A DNA stretch of 46,993 nt from an uncultured Wohlfahrtiimonas sp. (GCA_947630895.1 CANRJJ010000010.1:1-46993), one strand, 5' to 3'; shown: positions 1 to 10,097, counted from the first letter of the stretch. Translations and numbers: made by a program. Notes: a model not told the origin generated them from the letters alone.

Positions 1-30
1 TTACATTTATGTCCATAGATTTAACTTACA

Positions 31-1821
31 TCATTCGACCGTAACCGATTTTGCGAGATTTCTAGGCTGATCAACATCTGTGCCCTTTACGCAAGCAACA
101 TGATAAGAGAACAACTGCAATGCGATGGATACTAAAATTGGTGCTGTAATTTCTGGCATATCAGGCAATTCAACTTCATGACCAAAGCCAATTTTCTGCT
201 GAATTCTACGCTCTTTGAAAATATACAAGCGACCATTACGCGCATTGATCTCTTCAAGATTAGCGATCATTTTGTCCGTCAACGCATTTTGTGTGACCAA
301 TGCAATCACAGGCATATTTTTATCCACCAATGCTAATGGACCATGTTTCAACTCACCTGCAGGATAGCTTTCCGCATGAATATATGAAATTTCTTTCAGC
401 TTTAAAGCACCCTCCATCGCTATTGGGTACAAAATGCCACGTGCAACAAATAAAGCACTTGTCGATTCTGCAAACTCTGCACTCATCTGTTGAATGGTTT
501 CATCCATCGCCAACATTGCTTCGCTATAAAATGGCAATGATGCTAAGGCTTCATTCATAGTCGTATTACGATGATTAGATAATGCATCAGCTAATGTTAA
601 TAACACTGTTAATTGCGTAGTAAATGCTTTTGTAGAGGCAACACCTATCTCTCTACCTGCATGCGTTAAAATGCTCCAATTAGATTCACGTGTGATTGCA
701 CTATCTGGACTATTCGTGATCGCAAGATAACCCAAAAATGGCTTTTGCTTCGCCAATTTCAAAGCTTCAATCGTATCTAGTGTTTCACCTGATTGAGAGA
801 TAGAGATGAATAACGCATTTTTAGGTGTAACACTTTCACGATAACGATATTCGCTTGCCACTTCTACATGACACGCAATACCAATGGACTCAAACCAATA
901 CTTAGCCACCAAACCTGCATGATAACTTGTACCACAAGCATTAATCTGTATCGCTTCAATTTTCTCTGCAGTTTCTAAGTCGCAACCAATTAATTTAGCC
1001 GCACTAATTTTTAAACGATCTTGCAAAGTGTCGCTCAATGCCTTTGGCTGTTCAAAAATCTCTTTTTGCATATAGTGCTTATATAAACCTTTATCTGCAG
1101 CATCATCTGTTGCATATAAATGCTTAGTTGCACGATCGACTTTATGCCCTGCTTTATCGTAAATCTCAATGGATTCACGCGTTAATCGGATACAGTCAAA
1201 ATCTTCTAAATAGATAAATTGATTAGTGACAGGCAACAATGCAAATGGATCAGATGCGATAAAGTGCTCACCAATGCCAACACCAATCACTAAAGGCGTA
1301 CCTTTACGAGCAGCGATCAATTCATCAGGATTATTAGCATCAATCACCGCAATACTGAAAGCGCCTTCCAACTTTGCCAATACTTTTTGTACTGTTTCCA
1401 ATAAAGTTGCAGAACTTGCACGATAGCTATGAATCAAATGAGCAATCACTTCTGTATCTGTTTCAGAAGTAAATTCATATTGACTCAATAATTCTGTTTT
1501 AATTTCTTGGTAGTTTTCAATAATACCGTTATGAACAACAGCAAATGTACCGCTCACATGAGGATGAGCATTGCGCTCGTGTGGAACGCCATGAGTTGCC
1601 CAACGAGTATGAGAAATGCCGATTGTGCCTTTTAAGTTTGCAGCTGCAACTTTTTCTTCCAAAGCAACAACTTTTCCTAAACTTCTCTCTCGAAATAATT
1701 GGTGGTCATTAATGACAGCAATTCCTGCTGAATCATAACCTCGATATTCTAAACGTTTTAATCCCGATAAAAGAATCGGACAAACATTACGCTCTGCAAT
1801 CGCTCCAACTATTCCACACAT
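31..1821 (-). CDS. glmS: Glutamine--fructose-6-phosphate aminotransferase (isomerizing)
   Basis: Makes glucosamine-6-phosphate from fructose-6-phosphate and glutamine, the entry step to UDP-GlcNAc for peptidoglycan and LPS; cytoplasmic. The 596-residue protein begins Met-Cys, so Cys2 becomes the N-terminal nucleophile of the class II glutaminase domain (about 1-220), and HTRWATHG is at 71-78. Two SIS sugar-isomerase domains follow (about 280-420 and 450-590). The C-terminus NLAKSVTVE carries the conserved Schiff-base lysine (Lys591). Length matches the family (about 610). The start has a good ribosome site (AAAGGGA) just upstream. A terminator separates it from der, so it is probably its own unit. 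glmU, a frequent neighbour elsewhere, is not on the visible side. Confidence 0.98.
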   Translation of the reverse strand: MCGIVGAIAERNVCPILLSGLKRLEYRGYDSAGIAVINDHQLFRERSLGKVVALEEKVAAANLKGTIGISHTRWATHGVPHERNAHPHVSGTFAVVHNGIIENYQEIKTELLSQYEFTSETDTEVIAHLIHSYRASSATLLETVQKVLAKLEGAFSIAVIDANNPDELIAARKGTPLVIGVGIGEHFIASDPFALLPVTNQFIYLEDFDCIRLTRESIEIYDKAGHKVDRATKHLYATDDAADKGLYKHYMQKEIFEQPKALSDTLQDRLKISAAKLIGCDLETAEKIEAIQINACGTSYHAGLVAKYWFESIGIACHVEVASEYRYRESVTPKNALFISISQSGETLDTIEALKLAKQKPFLGYLAITNSPDSAITRESNWSILTHAGREIGVASTKAFTTQLTVLLTLADALSNHRNTTMNEALASLPFYSEAMLAMDETIQQMSAEFAESTSALFVARGILYPIAMEGALKLKEISYIHAESYPAGELKHGPLALVDKNMPVIALVTQNALTDKMIANLEEINARNGRLYIFKERRIQQKIGFGHEVELPDMPEITAPILVSIALQLFSYHVACVKGTDVDQPRNLAKSVTVE

Positions 1822-1875
1822 CTACATTCCCTTTTACTTAATTTATAATTAAATTACTTACACTACTATGAATAC

Positions 1876-1904
1876 AAAATCACTCCCAAAAGGGAGCGAT
1901 TTTT
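1876..1904 (-). terminator. Intrinsic terminator between der and glmS
   Basis: An 11-bp stem (1877-1887 with 1892-1902) encloses an AAAA loop. Read on the minus strand, the single mismatch becomes a G-U pair and the stem ends in a T-rich stretch, fitting termination of the long der-to-ndk cluster before glmS. The plus-strand reading also has a run of T but contains an A/C mismatch. Confidence 0.75.
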
Positions 1905-1937
1905 AGTAAACACATTTTTAAAGATTATTTCTTAAAA

Positions 1938-3407
1938 TTAACGACTTTTACGTTTTTTCTTTAAATGGCTGCCCTTAGCATTCGCTAGGATTTGTTTATC
2001 AGCCTGTACTTTAGTTTGTGGCTTCTCTACCGCATATGGATTTTCACCCGAACGGAAATCTAAGCGCACTGGTGTACCCACCAATTTTAATTGATCACGA
2101 TAAGTATTCATCAAATAACGAATATAATCAGGTTTCACATGAGTAACACGCGATCCATGAATCACAATTCTTGGTGGGTTTTTACCACCCTGATGCGCAT
2201 AACGCAACTTAGGTGCTAAACCTTGTGATACTGGTGGATGATGCTTATGCACAGCACCTTCAAGAATATTCGACAATTCATTAGTTGTGAACTTACGCAT
2301 CGCATTGTCATAAGCATTAATTGCCATTTTCAAAACTCTATCAACATTCGAGCCATGTAAAGCTGAAATGAAAATGGGTTGTGTAAAATCTATGAATGCA
2401 AATTTGCGAGTAAATTCAGTTTTGATCCACTCTTTTTCATGATCAGGTAAATGATCCCATTTATTCACAGCCAATACTAAAGCACGGCCAGAATTAAGCA
2501 CTTCACCCAACAAGCCAGCATCTTGATCAGACAAACCTTCGTGCGCATCGAATACAAATACTACAACATTCGATTTTTTCATTGCCTCAAGGCTTTTGAT
2601 CACACTGAATTTTTCAATTTTGTCATCAATACGGCTACGACGACGAATACCTGCTGTATCGATTAAGATAAAGTCGCGATCTTCTTTCGTAAATGGAATT
2701 TCAACTGCATCACGCGTTGTACCTGCAACATCACTTGCCAATACACGCTCTTCACCTAAGATGCGATTGATCAAAGTCGATTTACCTGCATTTGGTCGAC
2801 CCAATACAGCTAAACGGATGATGCCATCATCGATCGCTTCGTCTTCTTCCTCTTCTTCATTATAAAAATCGTAATCTTCTTCTGGCTCTTCATAAACCAA
2901 TTCAGGATGACGATCAAATGTTGAAAGGACTAAATCTAAAATTCCGCTATTGTGTGCAGCAGAAATTGCAATAGGATCACCCATTCCAAGACTATAAAAT
3001 GGTGCGATCGCTAAAGAATCATCTTTGCCTTCAGACTTATTCACAACAACAATCACAGGTTTATTTGTACGGCGAATTTGCTCTGCAATTTCTTCATCAT
3101 AACCCGTAACATCATTACGACCATCAACGATGAAATAAATTAAATCTGCATCTTCAACTGCTTTCCAAACTTGACCCGCGATTAAATTATCCATGTGATT
3201 ACTGTCATCACCAGATAAGCCGCCTGTATCTAAAATAATATACGGCGTTTGTTCTTCACCAACTTTTCCCATGCCATAACGGCGGTCACGCGTTAAGCCT
3301 GGCTGATCAGCAACCAATGCATCACGAGTACGAGTCAATGCGTTATATAAAGTAGACTTCCCAACGTTGGGGCGCCCTACTAAAGCGATAATAGGTAAAT
3401 CATTCAT
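1938..3407 (-). CDS. der: Ribosome biogenesis GTPase Der (EngA), double Era-like GTPase
   Basis: GTPase for late assembly of the 50S ribosomal subunit. The 489 residues hold two tandem G domains: first P-loop GRPNVGKS at 11-18 with NKSE near 123, second P-loop GRPNAGKS at 203-210 with NKWD near 317. A KH-like C-terminal domain follows, ending in a lysine/arginine-rich tail. A strongly acidic linker (about 172-194) joins the two G domains, as in other gammaproteobacterial Der proteins. Length is the same as usual. The start is 2 bases after the bamB stop, so it is almost certainly co-transcribed with bamB. Confidence 0.98.
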   Translation of the reverse strand: MNDLPIIALVGRPNVGKSTLYNALTRTRDALVADQPGLTRDRRYGMGKVGEEQTPYIILDTGGLSGDDSNHMDNLIAGQVWKAVEDADLIYFIVDGRNDVTGYDEEIAEQIRRTNKPVIVVVNKSEGKDDSLAIAPFYSLGMGDPIAISAAHNSGILDLVLSTFDRHPELVYEEPEEDYDFYNEEEEEDEAIDDGIIRLAVLGRPNAGKSTLINRILGEERVLASDVAGTTRDAVEIPFTKEDRDFILIDTAGIRRRSRIDDKIEKFSVIKSLEAMKKSNVVVFVFDAHEGLSDQDAGLLGEVLNSGRALVLAVNKWDHLPDHEKEWIKTEFTRKFAFIDFTQPIFISALHGSNVDRVLKMAINAYDNAMRKFTTNELSNILEGAVHKHHPPVSQGLAPKLRYAHQGGKNPPRIVIHGSRVTHVKPDYIRYLMNTYRDQLKLVGTPVRLDFRSGENPYAVEKPQTKVQADKQILANAKGSHLKKKRKSR

Positions 3408-3409
3408 AA

Positions 3410-4555
3410 TTAAATACTAATACGATAAACATTTCCAGAGCGATCTTGGAAAATCGCATTGCCATTGATAGATAATACATCAGGCATGAATCCTGATTTA
3501 CCTACTTTTGACGCCCCAAGTAATTGTCCGTTGTTCTTATCTAGAACATAAACAAATCCTTCGTTATCGCCAACGACAATACGTTCATTAATCAATACAG
3601 GACGCGTTAAGTGGCGGGCAAACAATGCGCTGCTTTCCCACTCAGCTTTCCCATCTCGTTTTGATAGTGCACCAATATTGCCATTTTCATAAGCAACATA
3701 TAGTCGAGATGCATCTACAGCTAATCCTGAATAAACTCCTGATTTAGTTTCCCAAAGCTTGAGTCCATTCTTTAAAGATACTGCCGCAACACCTGTACGC
3801 GATACAGGAATATAAGCAACATTTTCATCAATCACTGGCTCAGCATCAATATCTGAAACGCGAGCCATTTCGGTACCGCCACGATGGTGACTAACTTTTT
3901 GTCCCCATTGCACTGCACCTGTTTCTGCATTTAAATAACCAATCAAACCTAAATCCGTTGGTACTAATAAGTTAGAGCCTACAACCACTGGAGCAGCTGC
4001 ACCACGTAATGTCACCTCAGGAATTTGAACCATATAAGCCCATGATGGCTCACCAGTTTGAGCATCATAGCTCTCAACAGCACCACCGATTGTACGAATA
4101 ATAACTCGTGAACCTGCTACAACTGGCGTAGTCACAGGAGCACCATACAATGATCTTGACCAAGCTTTTGAACCATTCGATGCAGACAATGCAACTAATT
4201 CACCTGATTTAGTACCTACAAACACTAAACTACCGTTACTTGCTGTACCTGTGTATAGATCACCAACTTTAGTAGACCAGCCTTTTTTACCAGTTGTTGC
4301 ATCCACTGAAGAAACTGCGCCATTTGCATTCGCAACGTAAAGCGTATTACCTGCTTCACCAATAACAAAACGTAGACCAGTGTCTTGAGAACTACCAAAA
4401 CCTGATGCCGTCCAAACTGTTCTAACCAAGTTTTTATCAACAGATGTACTAATTGGCGTCGGTGTTGGTGCGTTAGTTTTACCAACGAAAAAACCTGAAC
4501 AACCTGTCAACGCTAAAGTAGCAATGAATGCAGCTGAAATTTTTAACTTATTCAT
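3410..4555 (-). CDS. bamB: Outer membrane protein assembly lipoprotein BamB
   Basis: Lipoprotein partner of BamA in the BAM complex that folds beta-barrel proteins into the outer membrane. The 381-residue protein has a lipoprotein signal with lipobox LTGC and lipidated Cys19. The rest is a repeat-rich PQQ/quinoprotein-type beta-propeller with recurrent units such as GKKGWSTKVG, GSKAWSRSL and GLKLWETKSG. Length is near the family norm (about 390). It sits between yfgM and der, the classic gammaproteobacterial order. Confidence 0.96.
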   Translation of the reverse strand: MNKLKISAAFIATLALTGCSGFFVGKTNAPTPTPISTSVDKNLVRTVWTASGFGSSQDTGLRFVIGEAGNTLYVANANGAVSSVDATTGKKGWSTKVGDLYTGTASNGSLVFVGTKSGELVALSASNGSKAWSRSLYGAPVTTPVVAGSRVIIRTIGGAVESYDAQTGEPSWAYMVQIPEVTLRGAAAPVVVGSNLLVPTDLGLIGYLNAETGAVQWGQKVSHHRGGTEMARVSDIDAEPVIDENVAYIPVSRTGVAAVSLKNGLKLWETKSGVYSGLAVDASRLYVAYENGNIGALSKRDGKAEWESSALFARHLTRPVLINERIVVGDNEGFVYVLDKNNGQLLGASKVGKSGFMPDVLSINGNAIFQDRSGNVYRISI

Positions 4556-4595
4556 ACTTTATCCTTCAATTCGAATATTCTGGCTCTGTCCGCTA

Positions 4596-5216
4596 TTAAG
4601 CTTCCGTTGATAATTGGTTAATTTTTCTTTGAATAATGGGTGATTGTAAAATTTCAAAAGCTTCTGAATAAACAGTTTTTGCATTGTCCATTCTGCCTTC
4701 TTTTACATAGATATCACCTTGTAAGGTTTTCACTAATCCAGCAAAGCTTTTTGTTGTGATTTGGTTCAAAGTATTCATTGACTCTGAATAATCTTTATTT
4801 TCATACAAAGCAAGTGCTAAGCGATAACGGTACAAATCTTTCATCACAACATCAGACACTTTATTAACCTGATCTTGTAAGCTAGAAATAGTAGTATTTA
4901 AATCGTTATTGTCTGCTGAATAAGATGCTTTTTGCAAAATAGCCAATTCAGTAAAACCTTTAGCTTTACTATCACTTGTTAATACTTCAATCGCTTTTTC
5001 ATCAAGCTTGCCTGACTCCAAAGCTTGTTCAAAAACATAATAATGCATGGCTTGTGTTGTTAACTGTGTTTTGCTGTGCTTTTTGTAATAATCCCAGCCA
5101 ATCACACCACCAATAATGATCACAATTGCTAAAATTATAAAGAAAAAATTCGATCGCAACCAATCAACTAAGGCTTCTGCGCGTTGCTCATCTGTTTCAA
5201 ATTGATTCAAACTCAT
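4596..5216 (-). CDS. yfgM: YfgM family ancillary SecYEG translocon subunit
   Basis: Inner-membrane protein that, in the family, associates with SecYEG and periplasmic chaperones. The 206 residues have a short cytoplasmic N-terminus, one membrane segment at about 24-42 (isoleucine/phenylalanine-rich) and a periplasmic helical TPR-like domain. The opening MSLNQFETDEQRAEAL is typical of the family. It lies 13 bases after hisS and 40 before bamB, the conserved order. Function is by family; the sequence shows topology and context. Confidence 0.92.
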   Translation of the reverse strand: MSLNQFETDEQRAEALVDWLRSNFFFIILAIVIIIGGVIGWDYYKKHSKTQLTTQAMHYYVFEQALESGKLDEKAIEVLTSDSKAKGFTELAILQKASYSADNNDLNTTISSLQDQVNKVSDVVMKDLYRYRLALALYENKDYSESMNTLNQITTKSFAGLVKTLQGDIYVKEGRMDNAKTVYSEAFEILQSPIIQRKINQLSTEA

Positions 5217-5229
5217 TTTCTTACCTTTA

Positions 5230-6504
5230 TTATTTGATATTTTTTAACCAAGCAACCAATTCAGAAAGAGCAATCTCTTGTTGCTCACCACTCTCTCTCA
5301 AATCTTTCACAATGGCAGTTTTGTTGTTCAATTCATTTTCACCAATGATTAAAGCAAAACGAGCACCACTTTGATCTGCTTTTTTCATTTGTGACTTCAT
5401 GCCTGACTCACCCAATACGGTTGTTAACAAATAATCAGGATAAGCTGTGCGAATTTTTTCCATTAATGGTAAACCAACTTTTTTTGCGTCACTGCCTAAA
5501 AGTACAGCCACTAAATCAGGATTTTGTACAGCTTCAACCACATTTACCTCTTCACAAAGCAAATACAATCTTTCCATACCTAAACCAAAGCCAATTGCAG
5601 GTGTTTTATGCCCACCCAACTCTTCAACCATACGATCATAACGGCCACCGCCACAAATTGTTGCTTGCGCGCCTAATTTATCAGTCGTCCATTCAAATAC
5701 TGTACGAGTGTAATAATCCATACCGCGAACAATACGATGATTGATGACATACTTAATACCTAATCCATCTAAGTATTCACATAATTTCTTAAAATGCTCT
5801 GCTGAATCTTCAGATAAGTGATCCAATAATGTTGGCGCATTATTTAATAACTCTTGCATCGCAGGATTTTTAGAATCCAAAATACGTAAAGGATTAGTTT
5901 TCAATCTACGTAAGCTATCTTCGTCTAATAATGAAATATTATCTTCAAAATATTTTACAATCACTTCACGATAACGACGACGGCATTCATCTGTCCCCAT
6001 TGAGTTTAACTCTAATGTTACAAATTCAGAAACACCTAGTTTTTCCCATAAACGGCTGATCATGGCTAAAATTTCAGCATCAACATCAGGTGTTTCAATA
6101 CCAAACACTTCAATATCTGCTTGGTTGAACTGGCGATAACGTCCATGCTGTGGTTTGTCATAACGGAATACCGAACCAATCTGCCATACTTTTTGCACTT
6201 GATTATAAAACAAACCGTGTTGAATGCCTGAACGCACAATACCCGCTGTTAATTCAGGGCGCAGTGCCAAGCTAGTTTTTTCATCACTGTCAGAAAACAC
6301 ATACATTTCTTTTTCAACGATATCTGTCACTTCACCCAATGATCGTGTAAAAAGTCTTGTTTCTTCAACAATCGGAGTGCGAATTTCACGGTAACCATAC
6401 TGCGCAAATAGCTGGCGGAACATTCCTTCGATATATTGCCATTTAGCTGTTTGAGTTGGTAAAGCGTCGTGCATTCCTTTCACTGATTGAATCTTTTGAC
6501 TCAT
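5230..6504 (-). CDS. hisS: Histidine--tRNA ligase
   Basis: Class II aminoacyl-tRNA synthetase charging tRNA-His. The 424-residue protein shows class II motif 2 (RYDKPQHGRYRQFNQ), the histidine-specific stretch RGMDYYTRTVFEW followed by GGGRYD, and motif 3 (PAIGFGLGMERL). A C-terminal anticodon-binding domain covers about 330-424. Length matches the E. coli enzyme. It follows rodZ by only 3 bases; in most gammaproteobacteria ispG lies between the two and is missing here. Confidence 0.98.
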   Translation of the reverse strand: MSQKIQSVKGMHDALPTQTAKWQYIEGMFRQLFAQYGYREIRTPIVEETRLFTRSLGEVTDIVEKEMYVFSDSDEKTSLALRPELTAGIVRSGIQHGLFYNQVQKVWQIGSVFRYDKPQHGRYRQFNQADIEVFGIETPDVDAEILAMISRLWEKLGVSEFVTLELNSMGTDECRRRYREVIVKYFEDNISLLDEDSLRRLKTNPLRILDSKNPAMQELLNNAPTLLDHLSEDSAEHFKKLCEYLDGLGIKYVINHRIVRGMDYYTRTVFEWTTDKLGAQATICGGGRYDRMVEELGGHKTPAIGFGLGMERLYLLCEEVNVVEAVQNPDLVAVLLGSDAKKVGLPLMEKIRTAYPDYLLTTVLGESGMKSQMKKADQSGARFALIIGENELNNKTAIVKDLRESGEQQEIALSELVAWLKNIK

Positions 6505-6507
6505 GAT

Positions 6508-7515
6508 TTAATTCTCTTCCTTAGGGCTCAATTTAAATTTTGAAACAATTGTTCTCGATGTTGGTCGATAAATTTTTTCATCCACCAATTCACCGTTTAA
6601 TTCTAACTTTGCAATACTAGTCGCATTACCAACATGCAATGAAAAAGGCGCTGCACCTTCTAAATGATATGTCGCATTAGCTGGCAATACTTCATTCATA
6701 ATAACTTTTTGATCTTTATCTCTGATTTGTATCCAGCACTCAGAATTATTCAAAGTAATGGTCAACGCAGAAACTCCTTCTGGTAAAGGCGCTTTTTCAG
6801 TTTCTTCATCTACACTATTACTTTCAAGATTGGATAAATCAATATTTGCACTACGCAAAATTTGATCAACTTCAAACTCAGTTAATATAGAATCCGTATC
6901 AGTCGCTTGAATAATATTAGTGTTTACTGGCGATGTAATATTTTCAATCGCCTGCTCACTTTCAGGAATATCCGTTGCAATAGAAGTTGGTAATTCATCT
7001 TCTTGTTCTTCAACAATAGCGACTACTTCTACAGCTTCTTGAGGTTCTATTACATTCTGAGAAACCTCTTCATTAGCGCTTATAGTTTGATCAGGCGTTG
7101 GGCGGACATGAAAAATATCAGCCACTTTTTCCCCATAAACAAAATACAGACATAATCCTGCGAAAAGTAAAACTGCCAATATTACTGAATACCATCTAAA
7201 AAAAGAACGTTGAACCATTCTTTTATCGTCATTCATTTGTGCTCGAATAACGCTGTCATTCTTTTCATAATTAAAAGGATCTTCTAATTGAGCCAATAAT
7301 GGATCAATTTCATCTCGACTAATTTTTAAAAAATCGGCATATTTTCTAATGTAGCTTTTTACATATATCAAAGCACCCAATCTATCGTAACAGCCATCTT
7401 CTAAATCTTGTAAAACTTGCACTCGAATAGAAAGAATGCGCGAAGCATCTTGCAAAGAAATTTGACGACTTTCGCGAGCATCTTTTAGTTTTTGAATTAT
7501 TTCATCTTTAATCAT
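6508..7515 (-). CDS. rodZ: Cytoskeleton protein RodZ
   Basis: Links MreB to the inner membrane and maintains rod shape. The 335 residues show the family layout: an N-terminal helix-turn-helix of Xre type (about 10-70), a basic juxtamembrane stretch, one membrane segment (about 108-127), an acidic Ser/Thr/Glu-rich periplasmic linker (about 140-240), and a C-terminal beta domain with NSECWIQIRD, the DUF4115-type signature. Its start lies 8 bases from pilF and its stop 3 bases from hisS. Confidence 0.93.
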   Translation of the reverse strand: MIKDEIIQKLKDARESRQISLQDASRILSIRVQVLQDLEDGCYDRLGALIYVKSYIRKYADFLKISRDEIDPLLAQLEDPFNYEKNDSVIRAQMNDDKRMVQRSFFRWYSVILAVLLFAGLCLYFVYGEKVADIFHVRPTPDQTISANEEVSQNVIEPQEAVEVVAIVEEQEDELPTSIATDIPESEQAIENITSPVNTNIIQATDTDSILTEFEVDQILRSANIDLSNLESNSVDEETEKAPLPEGVSALTITLNNSECWIQIRDKDQKVIMNEVLPANATYHLEGAAPFSLHVGNATSIAKLELNGELVDEKIYRPTSRTIVSKFKLSPKEEN

Positions 7516-7523
7516 ATTATCTC

Positions 7524-8264
7524 TTAGTACTGATTACTTTGCTGGTTTGCCAATGCTTTTTCATATTTAGCTATTTCAGATTGATTTCGTGCTTTTTGAG
7601 CTGATTCTAATCCCAATCGAACACTGGCTGGTTCATATCCATATTGATTGTGATAACGGTCTAAAGCAGGAAAAACCTCATTATATTGTTTTAACTTATC
7701 TGCTGCCATTGCTTTAAAATAATAAGTATCAGCATAATTTGGATTAGCAGCGATGCCTTTATTCGCATACTGATTGGCTTGATTATAATCACCATGGATC
7801 AAATAACATGCTGCAGCACCACTACTCATGCCTGCTTTTAACTCTTGAGGTGATGAATCTGCAATTGATGCCATTTTAACAGCCGCACTCTTATCATAAG
7901 GATCGCACTGTAATTTCACATAATGTTTAATTCCAGTTCTATCCGTAGGATCAATCGCAATAGCCTTAGAATATAAAGCTATTGCATCTGAATTTTTACC
8001 TTGTAACTCTTGATTAAGACCCAATAAAACATACAGATTAGTAAAATTAGGATATTTTTTAACCAATGGCAGAAGTTTCTCTTCTGCAGCGGCATACTCG
8101 CCTCTTTCAATATATTGAAAGCCCATTTGATATGATAATTTATCAGCATCTGACAAATTATCGACAGTCATTGAAGATGATGTACCCACCCTGCTAGATG
8201 TACCCTGTGTTGTAGTACAAGCTAACAATGTAGATGACAATAATAATACTGCTAAATATCTCAT
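7524..8264 (-). CDS. pilF: Type IV pilus biogenesis lipoprotein PilF/PilW (pilotin)
   Basis: Outer-membrane lipoprotein that assists assembly of the PilQ secretin for type IV pili. The 246 residues have a lipoprotein signal with lipobox LLAC (Cys16) followed by TPR repeats over roughly 45-245; units such as NLYVLLGLNQELQG and ADTYYFKAMAADKL are clear. Position between rlmN and rodZ is the usual one for pilF. Its presence implies that this organism makes, or recently made, type IV pili; no other structural pilus gene is in the window. Confidence 0.9.
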   Translation of the reverse strand: MRYLAVLLLSSTLLACTTTQGTSSRVGTSSSMTVDNLSDADKLSYQMGFQYIERGEYAAAEEKLLPLVKKYPNFTNLYVLLGLNQELQGKNSDAIALYSKAIAIDPTDRTGIKHYVKLQCDPYDKSAAVKMASIADSSPQELKAGMSSGAAACYLIHGDYNQANQYANKGIAANPNYADTYYFKAMAADKLKQYNEVFPALDRYHNQYGYEPASVRLGLESAQKARNQSEIAKYEKALANQQSNQY

Positions 8265-8312
8265 ATCTCAGGTCTCCAATATATTTTTACTGGCTTATTT
8301 ACCGTGATTGTA

Positions 8313-9428
8313 TCAAGATTCTTGTGTTTTGGTACGCTTAGTTCGATCTTTCACACGACCAGCCAATTGACCACAAGCGGCATCAATATCCTCACCTCTT
8401 GTTTTACGAATTGTCGTCACAATACCTTGTCTTTGTAAAATCTCTTTGAATCGATTAATGCGATTCATAGATGAGCATTCATAACCAGAATTCGGGAATG
8501 GATTAAATGGAATTAAATTCACTTTCCCAGGAATATCTTTGATTAATTTTGCCAAAGCAAAAGCATCTTCTTCTTTATCATTCACATCTTTTAGCATCAC
8601 ATATTCCCATGTGATCTTACGGTATGCCGATGAATCTGTAATATATGCTTTACATGCTTCTAATAATTGTGCGATCGGATATTTCTTATTGATTGGTACA
8701 ATTTCATCACGCAATGAATCATAAGGTGCATGCAAAGAAATTGCCAAAGAAACATCTGATACTTCTTTTAAACGGTACAAGGCAGGCACAACACCTGATG
8801 TACTCAATGTTACGCGTCGTTTTGATAATCCAAAACCATAATCATTCAACATGACATCAATCGCTTGTGTCACATTCGTAAAGTTTAATAATGGCTCACC
8901 CATGCCCATTAATACAACATTCGTAACTCTACGATTTTGGCTTTGTTGTGTATCACCTTCATATTCGCCCAATAGTTTTTTCGCTAGCATTACCTGACCA
9001 ACTATTTCTGCTGTGCTCAAGTTTCTATTGAAACCTTGGCGCGCAGTTGAGCAGAATGTACATTCCAATGCACAACCCACTTGAGATGAAATACACAAAG
9101 TTCCACGATCATCTTCTGGAATATATACCATTTCAATGGCATTCCCAGACTCTAACTGAATCAACCACTTATGAGTTCCATCATTTGATGGTTGATCCAA
9201 TAAAACTTTAGGTAAATCAAAAACAAGACGTGACTTTAATTTTTCACGTGTTTTTTTAGAAATATCAGTCATATCATCAATGGACTCAGCGCCCTTATGA
9301 TAAACCCACTTCATAATTTGCATGGCACGATAAGGCTTCTCGCCAATCTCTTCACAGAGTTCGAGAACTGCTTGATAAGTTAAACCATACAAATTTTTTT
9401 CCACTACATTACTCACGGCTTGTTTCAC
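8313..9428 (-). CDS. rlmN: Dual-specificity 23S rRNA A2503 / tRNA A37 C2-methyltransferase RlmN
   Basis: Radical SAM enzyme that methylates C2 of adenosine 2503 in 23S rRNA and A37 in some tRNAs. The 371-residue protein has the CxxxCxxC cluster motif at Cys119/123/126 (GCALECTFC) and the second catalytic Cys near 352 (DAACGQLAG). The start given is a GTG; a second GTG four codons in is equally plausible, and neither has a strong ribosome site. Directly follows ndk (12 bases), the conserved gammaproteobacterial order. Confidence 0.97.
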   Translation of the reverse strand: MKQAVSNVVEKNLYGLTYQAVLELCEEIGEKPYRAMQIMKWVYHKGAESIDDMTDISKKTREKLKSRLVFDLPKVLLDQPSNDGTHKWLIQLESGNAIEMVYIPEDDRGTLCISSQVGCALECTFCSTARQGFNRNLSTAEIVGQVMLAKKLLGEYEGDTQQSQNRRVTNVVLMGMGEPLLNFTNVTQAIDVMLNDYGFGLSKRRVTLSTSGVVPALYRLKEVSDVSLAISLHAPYDSLRDEIVPINKKYPIAQLLEACKAYITDSSAYRKITWEYVMLKDVNDKEEDAFALAKLIKDIPGKVNLIPFNPFPNSGYECSSMNRINRFKEILQRQGIVTTIRKTRGEDIDAACGQLAGRVKDRTKRTKTQES

Positions 9429-9440
9429 TTTTACTTAAAA

Positions 9441-9881
9441 TTAACGATCACAGATTTTTACTGGTGCAACTGCATTTGGGCCAAAGAAATATTCAATTTC
9501 TACAGCTGCTGTTTCTGGCGCATCTGAACCATGAACAGCGTTTGCGTCGATGCTTTCAGCAAAATCAGCACGAATTGTACCTGGTGCTGCTTCTTTAGGG
9601 TTTGTTGCACCCATAATTTCACGGTGTTTAGCAATTGCATTTTCACCTTCTAATACCTGCATCATTACAGGACCAGAAACCATGAATTCAACTAAATCGT
9701 TAAAGAAAGGACGCTCTTTATGCACAGCATAAAAACCTTCAGCTTCTTCGCGAGTTAAATGTACCATTTTAGCGGCAACAATTTTAAAACCAGCAGTTTC
9801 AAAACGGTCGTAAATTTTACCGATCACATTTTTTTTAACCGCATCTGGTTTGATAATAGAAAAAGTACGTTCAACAGCCAT
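9441..9881 (-). CDS. ndk: Nucleoside diphosphate kinase
   Basis: Transfers phosphate from ATP to other (deoxy)nucleoside diphosphates through a phosphohistidine. The 146-residue protein has the catalytic His117 in NAVHGSD and the N-terminal [10 protein letters not shown] typical of Ndk. Length is canonical. A strong ribosome site (AAGGAG) sits 5 bases before the ATG. It is the first gene of the minus-strand cluster; the 216 bases up to uvrD must hold divergent promoters, but I cannot pick a convincing pair. Confidence 0.98.
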   Translation of the reverse strand: MAVERTFSIIKPDAVKKNVIGKIYDRFETAGFKIVAAKMVHLTREEAEGFYAVHKERPFFNDLVEFMVSGPVMMQVLEGENAIAKHREIMGATNPKEAAPGTIRADFAESIDANAVHGSDAPETAAVEIEYFFGPNAVAPVKICDR

Positions 9882-10097
9882 TTTGACTCCTTACACCCTA
9901 ACAATAGCTAAACAAATAAATTGATTTATGTTTTCATGATAAAAACCGTGAAATTCTATCATATAAATGTAATATCTCTTAAAAAAATACACTTTTATTT
10001 ATAGCTCATCACAAGATATTCACTTAGGCTCTCTTTTCGTTTTAATTGCCCCTCATGCTATCATGCACACTTGTTCCATCAACTCTCTGTTTTTAAT

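Noticed and set aside
172-1500. Other-strand frames within glmS
   Set aside because: They are shadows of the intact glmS coding sequence without independent support.
1822-1937. glmS ribozyme or other riboswitch before glmS
   Set aside because: The 116-base leader is mostly taken up by the der terminator and is too short and AT-rich for the ribozyme fold, which is typical of Gram-positive bacteria.
10071-10097. TTG start giving UvrD nine more residues
   Set aside because: No ribosome site, and UvrD N-termini begin near the ATG at 10098.
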